The notes under the pieces were generated by a model. It was not told the origin of the DNA and ran no database searches. It was given only the letters and a program-made list of their open reading frames with translations. Position numbers and translations under genes: made by a program. Below are positions 10,409 through 21,299 of a stretch of 64,000 nucleotides of DNA, one piece after another. The stretch comes from Lunularia cruciata. Its lineage: Eukaryota > Streptophyta > Marchantiopsida > Lunulariales > Lunulariaceae. The stretch's first letter is position 1. The number at the start of each line of letters is the position of its first letter. Location of the stretch: NCBI GenBank assembly GCA_948567375.1, contig OX419759.1, forward strand, positions 1,341,303-1,405,302. The letters are read 5' to 3'.

Positions 10409-11051
10409 ATTACAACATGTCTAAGTCAAAGAAGAAGGTCCTTCAAGTTTGCTAGTGAGTTGCAGAATTGCACTTGCGATAATCAAGTATTATCAAGTAT
10501 GATGGTTTCTCACACCAGACGAGCAAGGAAAGCTAGAGTTAAATCTGTTTACGCTTCTGTTTTAAATCTGTTTCAAAAAAGTTTTTGTGTTCATGTTGTA
10601 CTTGGAATAGCTTCATCATTTTATTAGCATCTTCAATATTGTACATTAACCCCAGCCGCCGCATTTGAGCTAATGATTGGTGGGGAAAGTTTGTTTGAAT
10701 ACCTAGATTTTTTATAAACGTTCTTTTTTTAAGAACATCACCTTTCATAGGGGGCAAAAGGAATGATATACAATTACATAGCCTTGGTTGGATGACAATT
10801 GGAGCCCGTTCATACGATAATGCAGTCGATACAAGTTTATCAAGATATCTAACCAAACAAGACTTCTTCAAGCAATTTGCAAGATTTATCTTACGAGGCT
10901 TCTTCAAGCAATTTGCGAGAGGCATGTTCCTATTATTTGATATAGATGAAACAAGTGAGTTGTAGTGCAAGCATTTAATACACAATGTCTTCATACTCCT
11001 CACCGAAATAGGCTCAGTCTGCCTCTCATTTTTTATTTTTGCCAATGACAT
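10409..11051 (-). pseudogene. Gene-like repeat, copy 3 (partial): long open frame plus exon fragment
   Basis: From 11051 down to 10539 the minus strand has a 170-codon open frame of unknown function, ending LMYNIEDANKMMKLFQVQHE then a Lys-rich tail. The same ending is encoded at 28944-29060 (minus), and a decayed form at 50640-50690 (plus). Downstream, 10415-10456 matches part of the exon-like block at 28726-28856. I do not recognise the family. Conservation of a peptide in separated copies suggests that it derives from a multi-exon gene. Copy 3 lacks the downstream half found in copies 1 and 2. Confidence 0.45.
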
Positions 11052-11106
11052 TCATACGTGACAAAAAAGAACAATTGACTTGTGTAATGAGCACTCTTGT
11101 CAGACA

Positions 11107-11181
11107 AATGAAGGATGGTAAGACCCCATCAAGCAAAACAAGGGGGAGACAAAAGAGGTAACATGGGGCTAAGCCCCAATG
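11107..11181 (-). mobile_element. Detached L-family 3' tail
   Basis: Minus-strand copy of the last part of the non-LTR element: hairpin ATGGGGCTAAGCCCCAT on the + strand, and GATGG...CCCCATC. It lacks the terminal CGACCGCG block. It abuts an older tail (AAGGATAACATAAAA), so it is nested. Confidence 0.75.
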
Positions 11182-11214
11182 AGGTTATAGAAGGATAACA
11201 TAAAATTAAAATAG

Positions 11215-11431
11215 TTGAAAATATATACAGTACGGCGCGGTGAAACTATAAATGTCTGTGCAGCCTTTTCTAGGCGCAGAACCTGTCCCATGAGCTCTAC
11301 TTCGTTGCATTCTCATTCAGAGCTATCCCCAGCAATATGCCTGCAAAAAGTAATTACAAAGAGAAAGGCCGTTGGGATGGGGTCATCTCCCGAGGAAGGT
11401 AGGACTTTCAAGGGTTACAAGGACTTTCGGG
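11215..11431 (-). repeat. Gene-like repeat, upstream exon block (copy 3, part 1)
   Basis: About 400 bp of a repeat seen also at 29232-29637, 29638-29870 and 50250-50500. On the minus strand a pyrimidine tract is followed by TTTGCAG then GCATAT(T), an apparent 3' splice site, and a short coding-like block. The block is split at 11432 by a tail insertion and resumes at 11548, running to about 11640. Confidence 0.6.
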
Positions 11432-11547
11432 AAATAGGCGACCGTGTAGGAAAAAGGAAGGACGGGAAGACCCCATCAAGCCGTACAAGGGAGAGAAAAA
11501 AAGGGTAACATGGGGCTAAGCCCAAATAGAGTCTGTATGAGAAATCA
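11432..11547 (-). mobile_element. Detached L-family tail with 18-bp target duplication
   Basis: A 116-bp minus-strand insertion carrying GGCGACCGTG, the GACGGG...CCCCATC arm, and the TGGGGCTAAGCCC hairpin. It stops about 20 bp past the hairpin, at GATTTCTCATACAG on its own strand. It is flanked by GTTACAAGGACTTTCGGG (11414-11431) and GTTACAAGGACTTCCGGG (11548-11565). The duplication proves an independent target-primed insertion of a 5'-truncated copy. Confidence 0.92.
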
Positions 11548-11640
11548 GTTACAAGGACTTCCGGGGTTCATATAGTACAGCCACGTGGGGACTTAAGCAA
11601 GCATCTAGTGGGTATTTTCAACCTTTATTCGATCAAGGTG

Positions 11641-11697
11641 AACGCGTTAGAAACAAGAAAGAAGGCAAGACCCAGTCAAGTCCTACAAAAACCTATC
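11641..11697 (-). mobile_element. Degraded tail, second subfamily
   Basis: GAACGCGTTAGAAACAAG and AAGACCCAGTCAAG identify a diverged minus-strand tail. It matches 29909-30000 but lacks the AT-rich hairpin found there. It is followed to about 11816 by sequence shared with 30010-30150 and, inverted, 46080-46200. Confidence 0.6.
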
Positions 11698-11824
11698 TAG
11701 TGCACCTACATTATGATATTTTAATTATAAAATCATATCGTCATAGATATGGTTTTACATAAGAGGATTTATTGTCAACTTGACCATCCCACTCTCACAT
11801 CATCGACGATTCCATAACTCTGGA

Positions 11825-11903
11825 CAAAAGTGTGACCGCGTAGAAAACATGAAGGATTGGGAGACCCCCTCAAGCTTTCCAAGGGTGAGACAAAAGAGGT
11901 AAA
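11825..11903 (-). mobile_element. Detached tail lacking the hairpin, 8-bp duplication
   Basis: A 79-bp minus-strand tail (GTGACCGCGTAG, then GAGGTAAA) truncated before the hairpin. It is flanked by ACTCTGGA (11817-11824) and ACTATGGA (11904-11911). The uninterrupted site is visible near 30150 (CTCTGGATTAAG). It shows that insertions can stop on either side of the hairpin. Confidence 0.8.
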
Positions 11904-11989
11904 ACTATGGATTAAGTAGGAGGATCCGTTTTTTGGCAGAAGAGGATAATCGTTTGGTGTTGGGATTGGAACTTTTGATCATCATGGAA

Positions 11990-12948
11990 ATTCTCATTTT
12001 ATGGTTATTGATAGACCAATTTTGGAGATTTAGGTAACATAGGTCGAGGAAAGATTTTTTTTTTCCCATAGAATATTGCGACGAGAAATAATCTATCCCC
12101 ACAAGCACATGTGTACCTTCTATGTTTTGTTTCACTATAGTCAGATTGGACTAGAGATTTACAATCTTCCTTGATGGAGCGATAGTGTAAGCATATGTTA
12201 CATGTTGTCTTAGTTGACTCATCCATTCCTCAAGCTAATGGAGCACATCTTCACTCTTGCTCCGACAAGGATGCAAGCTCTTAGATCCTAGTTCAACTGT
12301 GCATTAGGATATTCTGACTTGTACCAACTATTTTCTCTATAGCAATGATTTTTTGCCTAGGTTTGGTCCACCTATCTACATCTTCATGATTCCCTTGTGA
12401 GTGTTGGTTCTACACTAGATGCAGTAGTGGTCCATATGGCTCGATGTCCTTTTGGAGGATAGAGGATAGCTACCCATGATGCTATTAAGGACAGAGTGTT
12501 TTCTATGGCATAGGATAGTGGATACTTGGCTTGGATGGAGCATTTGTATGCTTTGTAGATGACACATGTCAAGGTAAACTTGTACTTGGTCCGAAATGAT
12601 TAGGTGACAGTAGCAAATGTTGTGGTTACAACTACGCGTGATACAATTTTAGAGGGAGTGATTACCCATCCCCTTGGATGGGAAGCGAGTGCAGCAGCAG
12701 CTAGGAAGGTCTCCAAGTATAGGGGTATGCAACGGGTCACCTCTTTGTTCCTCCAGCCTTATGTGTATCAGTTATATGGAGCAATGGACATAATGTTTGA
12801 CACATTTGTCAAGGAAGGCACGAGAGCTCATCACATTAGGCGCCAAGGTGTACCACTCTCACTCTCATACTTTGTAGCATATTTTAGGCAACATGTGTCC
12901 ATTGCTCTATAGAGGGCAATGGCTAGTGCAATCCATATGAGAGCAATT
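11990..12948 (+). pseudogene. Non-LTR element L2, 5'-truncated, endonuclease half
   Basis: Aligns with 49050-50000 of L5, starting in the linker (TTATTGATAGACC) and running through the CCHC-like and endonuclease regions. The clearest frame is near 12604-12912 (VITHPLGWEASAAAARKVSKYRGM). Gypsy copy C interrupts it at 12949 and its 3' end resumes at 18064. Many stops; older than copy C. Confidence 0.82.
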
Positions 12949-13313
12949 TGTAACAATATGGAGTTTAATGAGGAAGTTAGTCAAAGTTAACAAAGTAATG
13001 AATAAGCCAAATTAGCCTAGAATATTCTAGAAATATCTAGGAAGCTTCTTGGGAAGCTTTCTACTAGCTTAACTTGCATCCCAAGTAGATAGTTTCTAGA
13101 AAGAAGCTTCTTGAGAAGCTTCACAGTTAACTTGGCTTGCACTCCAAGAAAGCGGCTCAAGGAAGCTTCTTGAGAAGCTTATCAAGGGCCTTGTATGCTC
13201 CCTACAAATAGAAGAGCCAAAGCTCATGTTAAGATTCAAAGTTTTCACTCATTCAAGTGTCCCAATGTGAGATTCCATTCTCCTATTTTTCTCCTCAATC
13301 TTGGTCTTTTACA
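12949..13313 (+). repeat. 5' LTR and primer site of copy C
   Basis: Begins TGTAACAATATGGAG, ends GGTCTTTTACA. The next bases TTGGTATCAAAGC (13314-13326) are the tRNA-Met primer site with one change. A decayed TATA region (CTACAAATAG) lies near 13201. It lacks the HSE-rich block present in copies A and B. Confidence 0.9.
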
Positions 13314-13582
13314 TTGGTATCAAAGCGTGAATGGGATGGATGGAAATTATAGACCACCAAATCCACTTTCCCAAACCATTGAGATTTTTGTGTCCAAGTA
13401 CTACCTAAGCATCATTTCACACAATTCATCATCTCATGATTTGGACATTATTTTTTGCATATGATTACCTTGTTTGAGGAACCCTTGGTGTTTCTGATTG
13501 TAACTTATGGAGAATGGTTGACTTGTTGCATCTATGTGTTAATAAATTAGATAAATTCGGGTTAGTGTGATAGCATAGAAGC

Positions 13583-14860
13583 CATGGCAGCAATGCTCGA
13601 AGTTATCATTGCTATTCAATAACAAATCAAGCACCTTACTCGATTGTTGGATGAGTGAGACCGTCATAGACAAGAGCAGGTACAGAGAGCACCAGTATGA
13701 GAAGGAGAAGCACTATAACAATATGGAGTTAAGCGACAAAGTTAGTTGAGTTTACGAAGTAGAGAATAAAACAAAATAGCCTAGAATATTATAGAAGCAT
13801 CTAAGAAGCTTCTTTGGAAGCTTCCCAACTAGTTAACTTGCGCCCTAAGCAGGTAGCTTCTAGAAGTTTCTAACTAGCTTAGCTTGCACGCCAAGTAGGC
13901 GGCTTCTAGAAGGAAGCTTCTTGAGAAGCTTCCTGGTTAACTTGGCTTGCATTCCAAGAAAGCGGCTCAAGGAAGCTTCTTGAGAAGCTTCAAGGGTCTT
14001 GTATGCTACCTATAAATACCAAAACTGAAGTTCATGCTAAGCATTCGGAGTTTTCCCTCATTCAAGTGTCCCAATGTGAGTTTCCATTCTTCTATTTCTC
14101 TCATCGGTTTCGGTCTTTTACAAGTAAGAATACGATTTCCAAACCCTAAGGTATTTGAAGGCAAGAACCTTCTTGGTGCAGTGGAAAATTTTGTGTTTAA
14201 TTGTGAATGTTACTTTGAAGTAACAAACCTTCAAGATGAATGGAGAGAAATTCTATTGGCCTCAATTCAATTGGATGGAGTGGCTAAATTATGGTGGCAA
14301 TTCATAGTGGAATGAGCTAAGCGGCAGTTTGTCATGCCAATTTTGACATGGGCAGAATTCAAGAGTGCAATAATTGGGCTATTCCAAGCTATAAATGCCA
14401 CACGGGCCGCACAAGATAAGTGGGCAAAATTGAAATAAATTGGCTCGGTGAGAAGCTATATTCCAAAACATCATTGTGCAATTTTTGGATATACTACATG
14501 GAGAAACTCTAGATCACTTTGTGAGAGGCTTGAAGTCCCGCACCAAACTAGAAGTGACTATGTGTGAGCCCAAAGACTTGGAGGAAGCCATGAAGGTGGC
14601 TGAATCCTTTGATTCCTTAGTTGTGACAACTTGGTCTCCACATTGGCCTTCCTTGACCCACCCACACACTAAACACGGGTGGAGAGCCAATACCAATGGA
14701 GATTGATGCTATCCAATGAAGACCACTTGGCACAATAGATCATGAAAGATTACAACAAAATGGTGGATGTCTCTATTGTTGCTAAATCTGACACCGCATT
14801 GCAAAGTGTCCACTCAAGAATGAGCAACCTTGACAAGTTGCCATAATGGAAATTGTGGAG
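13583..14860 (+). pseudogene. Copy C gag, split by a solo LTR
   Basis: Gag starts MAAMLEVIIAIQ at 13583, with stops after a few codons. It is interrupted at 13714-14122 by a solo LTR and continues at about 14127 with PNPKVFEGKNLLGAVENF and LQDEWREILLASIQLDG. Then come a TWAEFKSAIIGLFQ stretch and VRGLKSRTKLEVTM. The zinc-knuckle region is decayed. It keeps CAA where copies A and B have TGA after LWW, so copy C is not from the same defective lineage for that site. Confidence 0.8.
13714..14122 (+). mobile_element. Solo LTR in copy C gag
   Basis: A 409-bp LTR of the A/B-type family from TATAACAATATGG (TG mutated to TA) to TCTTTTACA. It contains GAAGCTTC blocks and TATAAATA. Flanks AGCAC and AGTAA match poorly, so the 5-bp duplication is decayed or absent. 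Gag reads across it in copy A. Confidence 0.8.
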
Positions 14861-15620
14861 CGGAATGAACAAGGAAATGAGAATCCCAATAGGAGATTTT
14901 GAGCCGCCTGCTGGGAGCTTGATTAGTTCCAATGGGATTGAAGGCTCGACCTATACAAGTTTGCTTCACTTGCAAGGTACAATATCTAATTGCGGTTGTA
15001 GGATTTTGGTTGATTTTGGAAGTTTAGAGAATTGCATGTGTATGCAAGTGGCAAAAGAAGTGGGTATTCCTATCAAGCCAGTAATTGGAAGTAGATTGAT
15101 GCTGGTAGATGGTAGAAAGGGTTCTGCATTCCGCAGCTCACATCTTGTTACCTTCAAGATTGGGAAGGAGTATTTGGAGTCTATGAAGTTTGTAGTGGCA
15201 CCTCTACATTACAATGTCATTCTAAGACTACCTTGGCTTGAACATCATAAGGTTCAATTTGATTGGACCAGATGATAAATTCAAGTACAACACCAAGGTA
15301 TGAATTTCCGACTAGGTTGTCTGGCACCTCTAAGTAAGACACCTAAGAATAGTCAATCACAAGATGTGAAGTTTGTCAAGAAGGTAGCCATAGAGCAAGC
15401 CTTGAAAAGAGATGAGTCCCAACATGGGAAGTTTGCTAGGCAAGCAACCATGGAACAAGCTTTGAAGAGAGATGAGTCCCTAGATGAGAAGTTTGTTAGT
15501 GAAGCAACCATAGGGCAAGTTTTGGAGGAAGATAAGTCTATTTTCACGGTTTGGATCAAGCTGATTGCACAAGGACAATCTGAAGAGGGTCAAGAGCCTC
15601 ATCAAGCAATGGTTGATTAG
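14861..15620 (+). pseudogene. Copy C protease and 20-aa repeat linker
   Basis: Open from 14853 to 15275. The protease region reads RILVDFGSLENCM, where the expected DSG is DFG, and ends VILRLPWLEHHKVQFD. The linker at 15360-15540 has three 20-residue repeats (60-bp units), such as KFARQATMEQALKRDES. The protease is probably inactive because the catalytic triplet is altered. Confidence 0.8.
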
Positions 15621-17000
15621 ATAATTCAAGAGTTTGTGGAATTGTTTTTGGATGATCTGCCAAAAGGATTACCCTTTGATTGTGGTATGCACTTCAAGAT
15701 TGAGTTATTGCAAGGGAGTACTCTAGTGAGTAAACCAATCTATTGACTCTCACCCAAGGAGTTGGAAGAGTTACAAGCAACACTTACAAAAATTTTGGAG
15801 ATTTCATATGACATAGTACCTCTTCTTGGGAGGCACCGGTACTATTAATTTTGAAGAAGGATGGAGGACTTTGTTTCTATATTGATTACCATGGGCTCAA
15901 TAGGCAAATAGTGAAGAATATATATCCTTTGTCTTGTATTGATGACTTGCTTGATCAATTGTGTAGAGCACAATACTTGTCCAAGTTGGAGCTTCAAAAT
16001 GGCTATTGGTAAATCCCCATTGATAGGAAAGATGTCCCAAAGACTACCTTTAACCCAAGGTATGGTCATTTTGAGTGGAGAGTTTTACCTCTTGGGCTCA
16101 CTAATACTCCAATAGTCTTCATAGATCAGATGCATCAGGTGTTGGATGGACTATTGGATAGGTACATGGTGGTGTTCTTGGATGGTATCTTAATCTATAA
16201 TAAGACAAGCAAAACATGTGAATCACATGCAAGAAGTGCTAAGAAAACTATGATAATGGAAATTTTACTACAAGAAGTCAAAGTGTGCCTTTTGGTAGAA
16301 TGAAGTTACCTTCTTGGGGTCACAAGATCTCATCGGAGGGGATCAAGATGGAAGAGGAGAAAATCAAGGCCATTATTGATTGGCCTACTCCAAAGGATGC
16401 TATAGAAGTATGAGCATTTAATAGATTGGCTTGTTTTTACCTATAGTTCATACACTTTTATGCTCATGTGGTTGCACCATTGACTGACCTCTTTGGGAAG
16501 AACTCAAGCTTTCAATGGACCACCAAGCACAAAGAAACATTCCAGAAGTTGAAACATATGGTGTCTTCAAAACCCATTCTTCAACCATATGATCCTCAGC
16601 TACCTTGTGTAGTTGATTTTGATGCTTCTAACTTTGCACTTGGAGCCGTGTTGTAGCAAAAACTCCAAGATGGATTGCATCCCATTGCGTCTGTGTCTTG
16701 CCGACTAAATACAACCAAAATAAATTGCTTTGCTCAAGATCAGACACAACTTGCAATGGTATATGCCACCAAGGTATGGAGACATTACCTCTTGGGAAAG
16801 CAAGTGATCATGCAAATTGATCAGAAACCATTATTGCATACCTTACACTTGGAACACATGAACAGTTGACATCATCAATGGGAGGAGCAACTCCAATTAT
16901 TTGACATCAAACTTGAGTATAAATCAGATCAGTTCCATGTCATCCTTGATGCCCTATCATGATGTCCTGATTTGAAGTCTCTTCCTCTCATCACGGTGAC
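15621..17000 (+). pseudogene. Copy C reverse transcriptase and RNase H, heavily mutated
   Basis: Fragments of the gypsy palm and thumb can be read in three frames. A 1-bp loss near 15840 breaks the PVLF region and the catalytic Asp pair is altered (FLDGIL). 16468-16656 gives APLTDLFGKNSSFQW and the RNase H start DFDASNFALGAVL, and 16675-16869 continues RNase H with QIDQKPLLHTLHLEH. Order matches copies A and F. Confidence 0.82.
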
Positions 17001-17099
17001 AATTACAATGGTGTCAAGTGACTCCAAAGTCCAAAATGGGTTTTGGTCAACTCTACAGCAAGATCCCTTCTTCTAGATAGTACATGGTTGTCTTGCAAC

Positions 17100-17700
17100 A
17101 TGCGACAAGGAGTACAACACCTTCTCCTTCAAATAAGGCCTTCTATTTCATGAAGGCCGGATCTGTGTTCCAGCCAAAGGTGATCTCTAATTTGTGCGCC
17201 TTCAAGAAGCCCATGATTTATCAATTGTTGGTCACATGGGTGTGGACAAGACTTTGGGTACCATTCAATGCCAATGATGGTGGCCCAACATGGCACAAGA
17301 TGTTCAGGAGTTTGTCCAATCGTGTGAGAGCTGTCAACACAACAAGGCCAATAACCAACAACCAAGTGAACTCATTCAACCACTCCCCATTCCAGCTACT
17401 CATTGGAAACATATGAGCCTAGATCTCATCAAATCCTTACCCAAGACAAAGCAAGGTCACACAAGCATTGTGGTGTTTATGGATAAGCTTAGTAAGCAAA
17501 TCTATTTGGCACCAACCATTAATATTATGGATGCTCCAACCCTGGCGTAGATCTACTTTGACAATGTATTCAAGCATCATGGGATGCTGCATGTACTCAT
17601 CTTTGATTGTGATCCTCGTGTCATTGGAAATTTTTGGCAAGCACTCTTCCAAATACTCGGTACCAAACTTGTTTTGTCCACAGCCTATCATCCTCGTTAG
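17100..17700 (+). pseudogene. Copy C integrase, truncated
   Basis: Contains CESCQHNK, LDLIKSLPKTKQGH and IYFDNVFKHHG, then stops at VLSTAYHPR where the deletion joins the LTR. The catalytic Glu region is gone. TTTGTCCACAGCC occurs on both sides of the junction (near 17670 and 17706), which may have guided the deletion. A TAA at 17188-17190 occupies the site where copies A, E and F have TGA. Confidence 0.82.
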
Positions 17701-17718
17701 TCAAGTTTGTCCACAGCC

Positions 17719-18058
17719 AAGTTAGTCAAGCTTAACAAAGTAATGAATAAGCTTAATTAGCCTAGAATATACTAGAAGTACCTAGGAAGCTTCTTGGGAA
17801 GCTTCCCACTAGCTTAGCTTGCTTCCCAAATAGGTAGTTTCTAGAAGGAAGCTGTTTGAGAAGCTTCCCATTTAATTTGGCTTGCATTGCAAAAAAGCGG
17901 GTCAAGGAAGCTTCTTGAGAAGCTTCTCAAGGGCCTTGTATGCTCCTTATAAATACAAGAAACAAAGCTCATGCTAGGATTCAAAGTTTTTCCTCATTCA
18001 AGTGTCCCATTGCGAGCTTCCATTCTCCTATTTCTCTCCTCGGTCTTGGTCTTTTAAA
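17719..18058 (+). repeat. Partial 3' LTR of copy C
   Basis: Lacks about 30 bp at its start and ends CTTTTAAA, where CTTTTACA is expected. It is nearly identical to the LTR at 24927-25260, which sits in the same flanking sequence because of a segmental duplication. Confidence 0.85.
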
Positions 18059-18063
18059 CAATC

Positions 18064-18257
18064 ACACTAGGTGATGCTTCTTTGGATGCTCCAGTTGGTT
18101 GTAGACCGTACTACTTTCATAGCTTGGATATCTTAGGTGCATTAGGGCAGATTTCTCATATAGACGGCTAATTGGCTTAGCCTCATTTTATTTTGTCTCT
18201 CCTTTGTGTTGCTTGATGTGTTCTTCCCATCCTTTGTGTTTCTACGCGCTTGCACTT
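18064..18257 (+). mobile_element. Non-LTR L2, 3' end and diverged tail
   Basis: Resumes L2 after copy C and runs to the family tail. The tail is divergent: the hairpin arm reads ATTGGCTTAGCCTCA and the end CTACGCGCTTGCAC. The same sequence recurs at 25266-25458 by duplication. Confidence 0.8.
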
Positions 18258-20086
18258 CTCCCAAAAGAAGGAAGAAATATCAAATTTTTAAGAATTTGCA
18301 ATATCCAATAAATTCAACTTGAGGATTATACGGACAAAAATTCAAGAAATCTCCTATACAAATCCTCAAGAAAATATATGTTACATCTATTAGAAAAAAT
18401 TTTGGTATAATTGTTCCTTATTGCACATCCAAGTCTGGGGAACCAAGTTGACTTGGGTCACATTCAGACCCCCTACTTGTAAAACCAACCCAAGTCAAAG
18501 CACTACTTACAAGTGAGTAGATGGGTGGACTAAACCTAAGAGAAGTTTTATAGTTATAGAGAAAGTAAATGGTACGAGTCAAAACACCCTAGTGCAAGGT
18601 AGAGCTAGAATTCTAAAGCCTACACCTTTACCACATTGGATTTGAACCACCAACACAAAGAAGTCATGTGAGCATTTTATGTCTTTGAGAAACAATAGAA
18701 TGGTGGGAACACACAATGTGCCTAGCTGTGGAGATTGCAGATAAGAGGCCGTCGGTAAACCTATAACTTCTTGTGTGAACACATGTGTCACCTGACAGTC
18801 GGAACCCTCCACTCTTGTAACTAGTATTCTTGCTATCGGGTAGAGTAGTGATGGGCAACCTAACCTGTCATCACAATATGCACTCCTGGTCTGTTGTTCA
18901 TCATTCCAACATTACCAAGGAGAAATACACAGCACTCCTAGAAGTAAAGAACCTAAGCGCAACACCCATACACCAATCCAAACCAACTGGGCGAACAAAC
19001 AAGCATGCAAGCACAAAGAGGATCCAATCACAGGAATGCGGCAATAACTCTCTGTGCTTTTTGGTCAAAAAAGAGCTTCAGAGCCTCCATGCTCTGTCAT
19101 CAAGCTAATTCTAACCTGAACTCCAAGTCTCCTCCAAGTAGTACTTCAGATCTCAACAAATTCACTCTCCATGTGTGGATTTCTTATGTCTTCTTGATGG
19201 GGAAAACTTTGCATAACTCATATGAACATAACTCTTTCTGTATAGTTTGGGTTCAAGTTTTCTACAATCAAATGGAAAGCCTCTAAGATAAGCTTTCCAA
19301 TGATATAAAATAGACTTCAATCAGATCACTACAACTCCTCTGACAAGCTCTCTAAGTTGGCCAAGTTTTTGGAACTCTCACCCTAATTTCGAAATCCCCT
19401 TTTTAGGGTTTTGCCCCTGGTTCTTGTCAACTTTCCCTTGATTTCTAAATCAAATGTACACTTGATCCTCAAAAAACACTTTGGAAATCTAAACTCTCAA
19501 TCATAGTCACAAAAATGAGAGAATTGACTTTCAATTAGGATTGAAGAAAGAAATGCTTCTCCGAGCTTATGATAGTCTTTTTAGTAAAACTTGTTGCATC
19601 AGATCTCAATCTGATGAGCCCAGAGCCAACCAAACTTTCCAAAGTAGTTGGTTGTGCTCTTTGTTAACACTCTGTAAAGTTTGATGTCCTAATCCAACCC
19701 CAATCCCTAGATATGGATCAATTCCTAAGTTGGGCTAACTTGTGAGCTCTACAGACCCAGGTATACTTGATCCAAGACCCTAAATTCTCTATTTGAAGAA
19801 TTGACATAAAACCTTCACACAAAGGTTCACACCATAACAAAAAACAAGAACTTAAATTTTCATAAGGTATCTCAAGCCACAACTTGAGGAGTGACCAAAA
19901 TTCCAAACCTGATCACTAGCTCTTTTCCATCAACTTACACCTCAAGAGCTTCAACTTCAATCAACCATATCTGATTTGACATTGATCCAAAACTGAAATT
20001 TCTTGTACTCAATACTGTAAGCACTTTGTCTTCTCTCCAATCCCACTCACAAATAGTAAAAATTTCTCAAAAAGCTCCCCCAATTT
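18258..20086 (+). repeat. Long non-coding repeat, direct copy 1
   Basis: An about 1.83-kb block nearly identical to 25460-27304. Together with the upstream L2 end and LTR it forms a 2.37-kb direct duplication (17719-20086 and 24927-27304). Short open frames (for example 18830-19286) do not look like known proteins and I see no domain. About 50 bp from its start also occurs inverted at 45946-45998. The origin is unknown. Confidence 0.8.
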
Positions 20087-20919
20087 CCTACTTTGTGCTC
20101 CTGGGTATGAATTTTACCCCCCTTGATTCAATCAATCATATCCTCTTAGAATCAGCTCAAATCTTGTGATTTCTCTCTCCAGATTGTAGCCTATCAGCTC
20201 TTCTTTCCAACCATATCCTTCGTTTCCCAAATGGTCTCTCCAAACTCCCCCATGGTCAAAAAACTCCAGCCTTCTCTATTGGGACCCAATCTCTTGCACA
20301 TTTGTTCTTTAGTCCTTTTACTTTTTGACAAATAGATCCCACAAATCCACCTTGAAGCTTATGAGCAAAAATTTAAGCATTCTCCAACTATAGAAGTACA
20401 TATATTATCGAGTCCCAAACATACTCATAAGTAAGCACCAGAAGGACAATAGGATCCGGGTTTCCCATCACCGACTCCACAAATACCGCCCCAAAACGTG
20501 CCACCAACCAGTCCCGTAAGCCGTCACGGTGCAAAATCTGAAGCCTAATGCGAAAATGATTCAAGAGTGGCAGATCGGGAGCATGGGACATCTAATGCTC
20601 AAATTCTTCCTCTAATGTTCTACCACTCACGCACTGTTACAACTCTCACTCCCAACGTCCTCCTCCCCCTCGAGACTCCTCAACTAAAACACACACCCCC
20701 CGTCTCTCCACTCACCCTCATCTTTATTCATCAGAGCCCTCAAATATGATAAGATTGTAACCCACATGGCCAATCACATACATGTAAAAAGATTGCTCAC
20801 TTGGCAGCATCTCATCCATTGGATTTAGCAAACAACCTACCCCATTAATGTGGAGATAAAACTGATAAGTCACTTTTTTTATGGGCTATGCAAACCACAA
20901 CACGACAATGGGGGATCGT
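20087..20919. other. Unassigned interval
   Basis: No recognisable protein, RNA or transposon end. A short CT-rich stretch occurs near 20640-20720. A 67-codon minus-strand frame (20388-20591) has no supporting homology in the window. Confidence 0.5.
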
Positions 20920-20924
20920 GTAAG

Positions 20925-20998
20925 GTAACAAGAAAGATGGAAGATCTCATCAAGTTGTACAAGGATAAAACATAAAAGGTAAATGGGGCTATGCCCCA
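20925..20998 (-). mobile_element. Detached L-family tail, third subfamily
   Basis: Diverged minus-strand tail: GATCGTGTAAGGTAACAAG, CAAGTTGTACAAGGAT, and the hairpin ATGGGGCTATGCCCCAT. It abuts, at 21005, a gene-like fragment that is also next to a tail at 56332, so the pair was duplicated together. Confidence 0.7.
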
Positions 20999-21004
20999 TT
21001 TTGC

Positions 21005-21290
21005 GGGTAAGATTCTAGAACCTATGGGCAAAATTTTACTTTCTTGTAATTGAATTTATTTCTTTTTTATCTGTAATTTATTTAATATATTTTATTGAAA
21101 TGTTGTTTTTGTTGGAAGATAAGCGAGTAAAGAAGAAATTGCTCAATGACAAGCCATGGCCAAGGCAAAGCAAGTCTAGGGAAGGAGTTTTAATTGAGGA
21201 GGTGGAGGTACCACTATCATAACCAGATTTTGCTACCATTTCTTTACTGCTAACTTTTATTCTTTGGTGTGAGGATGCTAAGGATTATGT
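21005..21290 (+). pseudogene. Gene-like fragment, inverted partner at 55990-56331
   Basis: About 290 bp similar to the reverse complement of 55990-56331. One frame reads VKKKLLNDKPWPRQSKSREG here and VKKKLLNDKPWQRRRKSREK in the partner, so a Lys/Arg-rich peptide is conserved while surrounding DNA is decayed. An intron-like AT-rich stretch precedes it. The family is not recognised. Confidence 0.45.
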
Positions 21291-21299
21291 TAAGTTAAA

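Larger units (their letters stand above)
12949..18058 (+). mobile_element. Ty3/gypsy copy C (divergent subfamily, 3' part deleted)
   Basis: Plus-strand element with a 365-bp 5' LTR, a primer-binding site, gag, protease, reverse transcriptase, RNase H, truncated integrase and a partial 3' LTR. Target flanks are CAATT (12944-12948) and CAATC (18059-18063); removal rejoins L2 (GAGAGCAATCACAC). A deletion fused the middle of integrase to the inside of the 3' LTR at about 17700, removing the integrase end, chromodomain, polypurine tract and LTR start. Stops are frequent. Its LTR forms a distinct subfamily with 17719-18058 and 24887-25260. Confidence 0.9.

Noticed and set aside
20388-20591. 67-codon minus-strand frame as a gene
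   Set aside because: Short, no homologous copy in the window, no recognisable motif or splice context.
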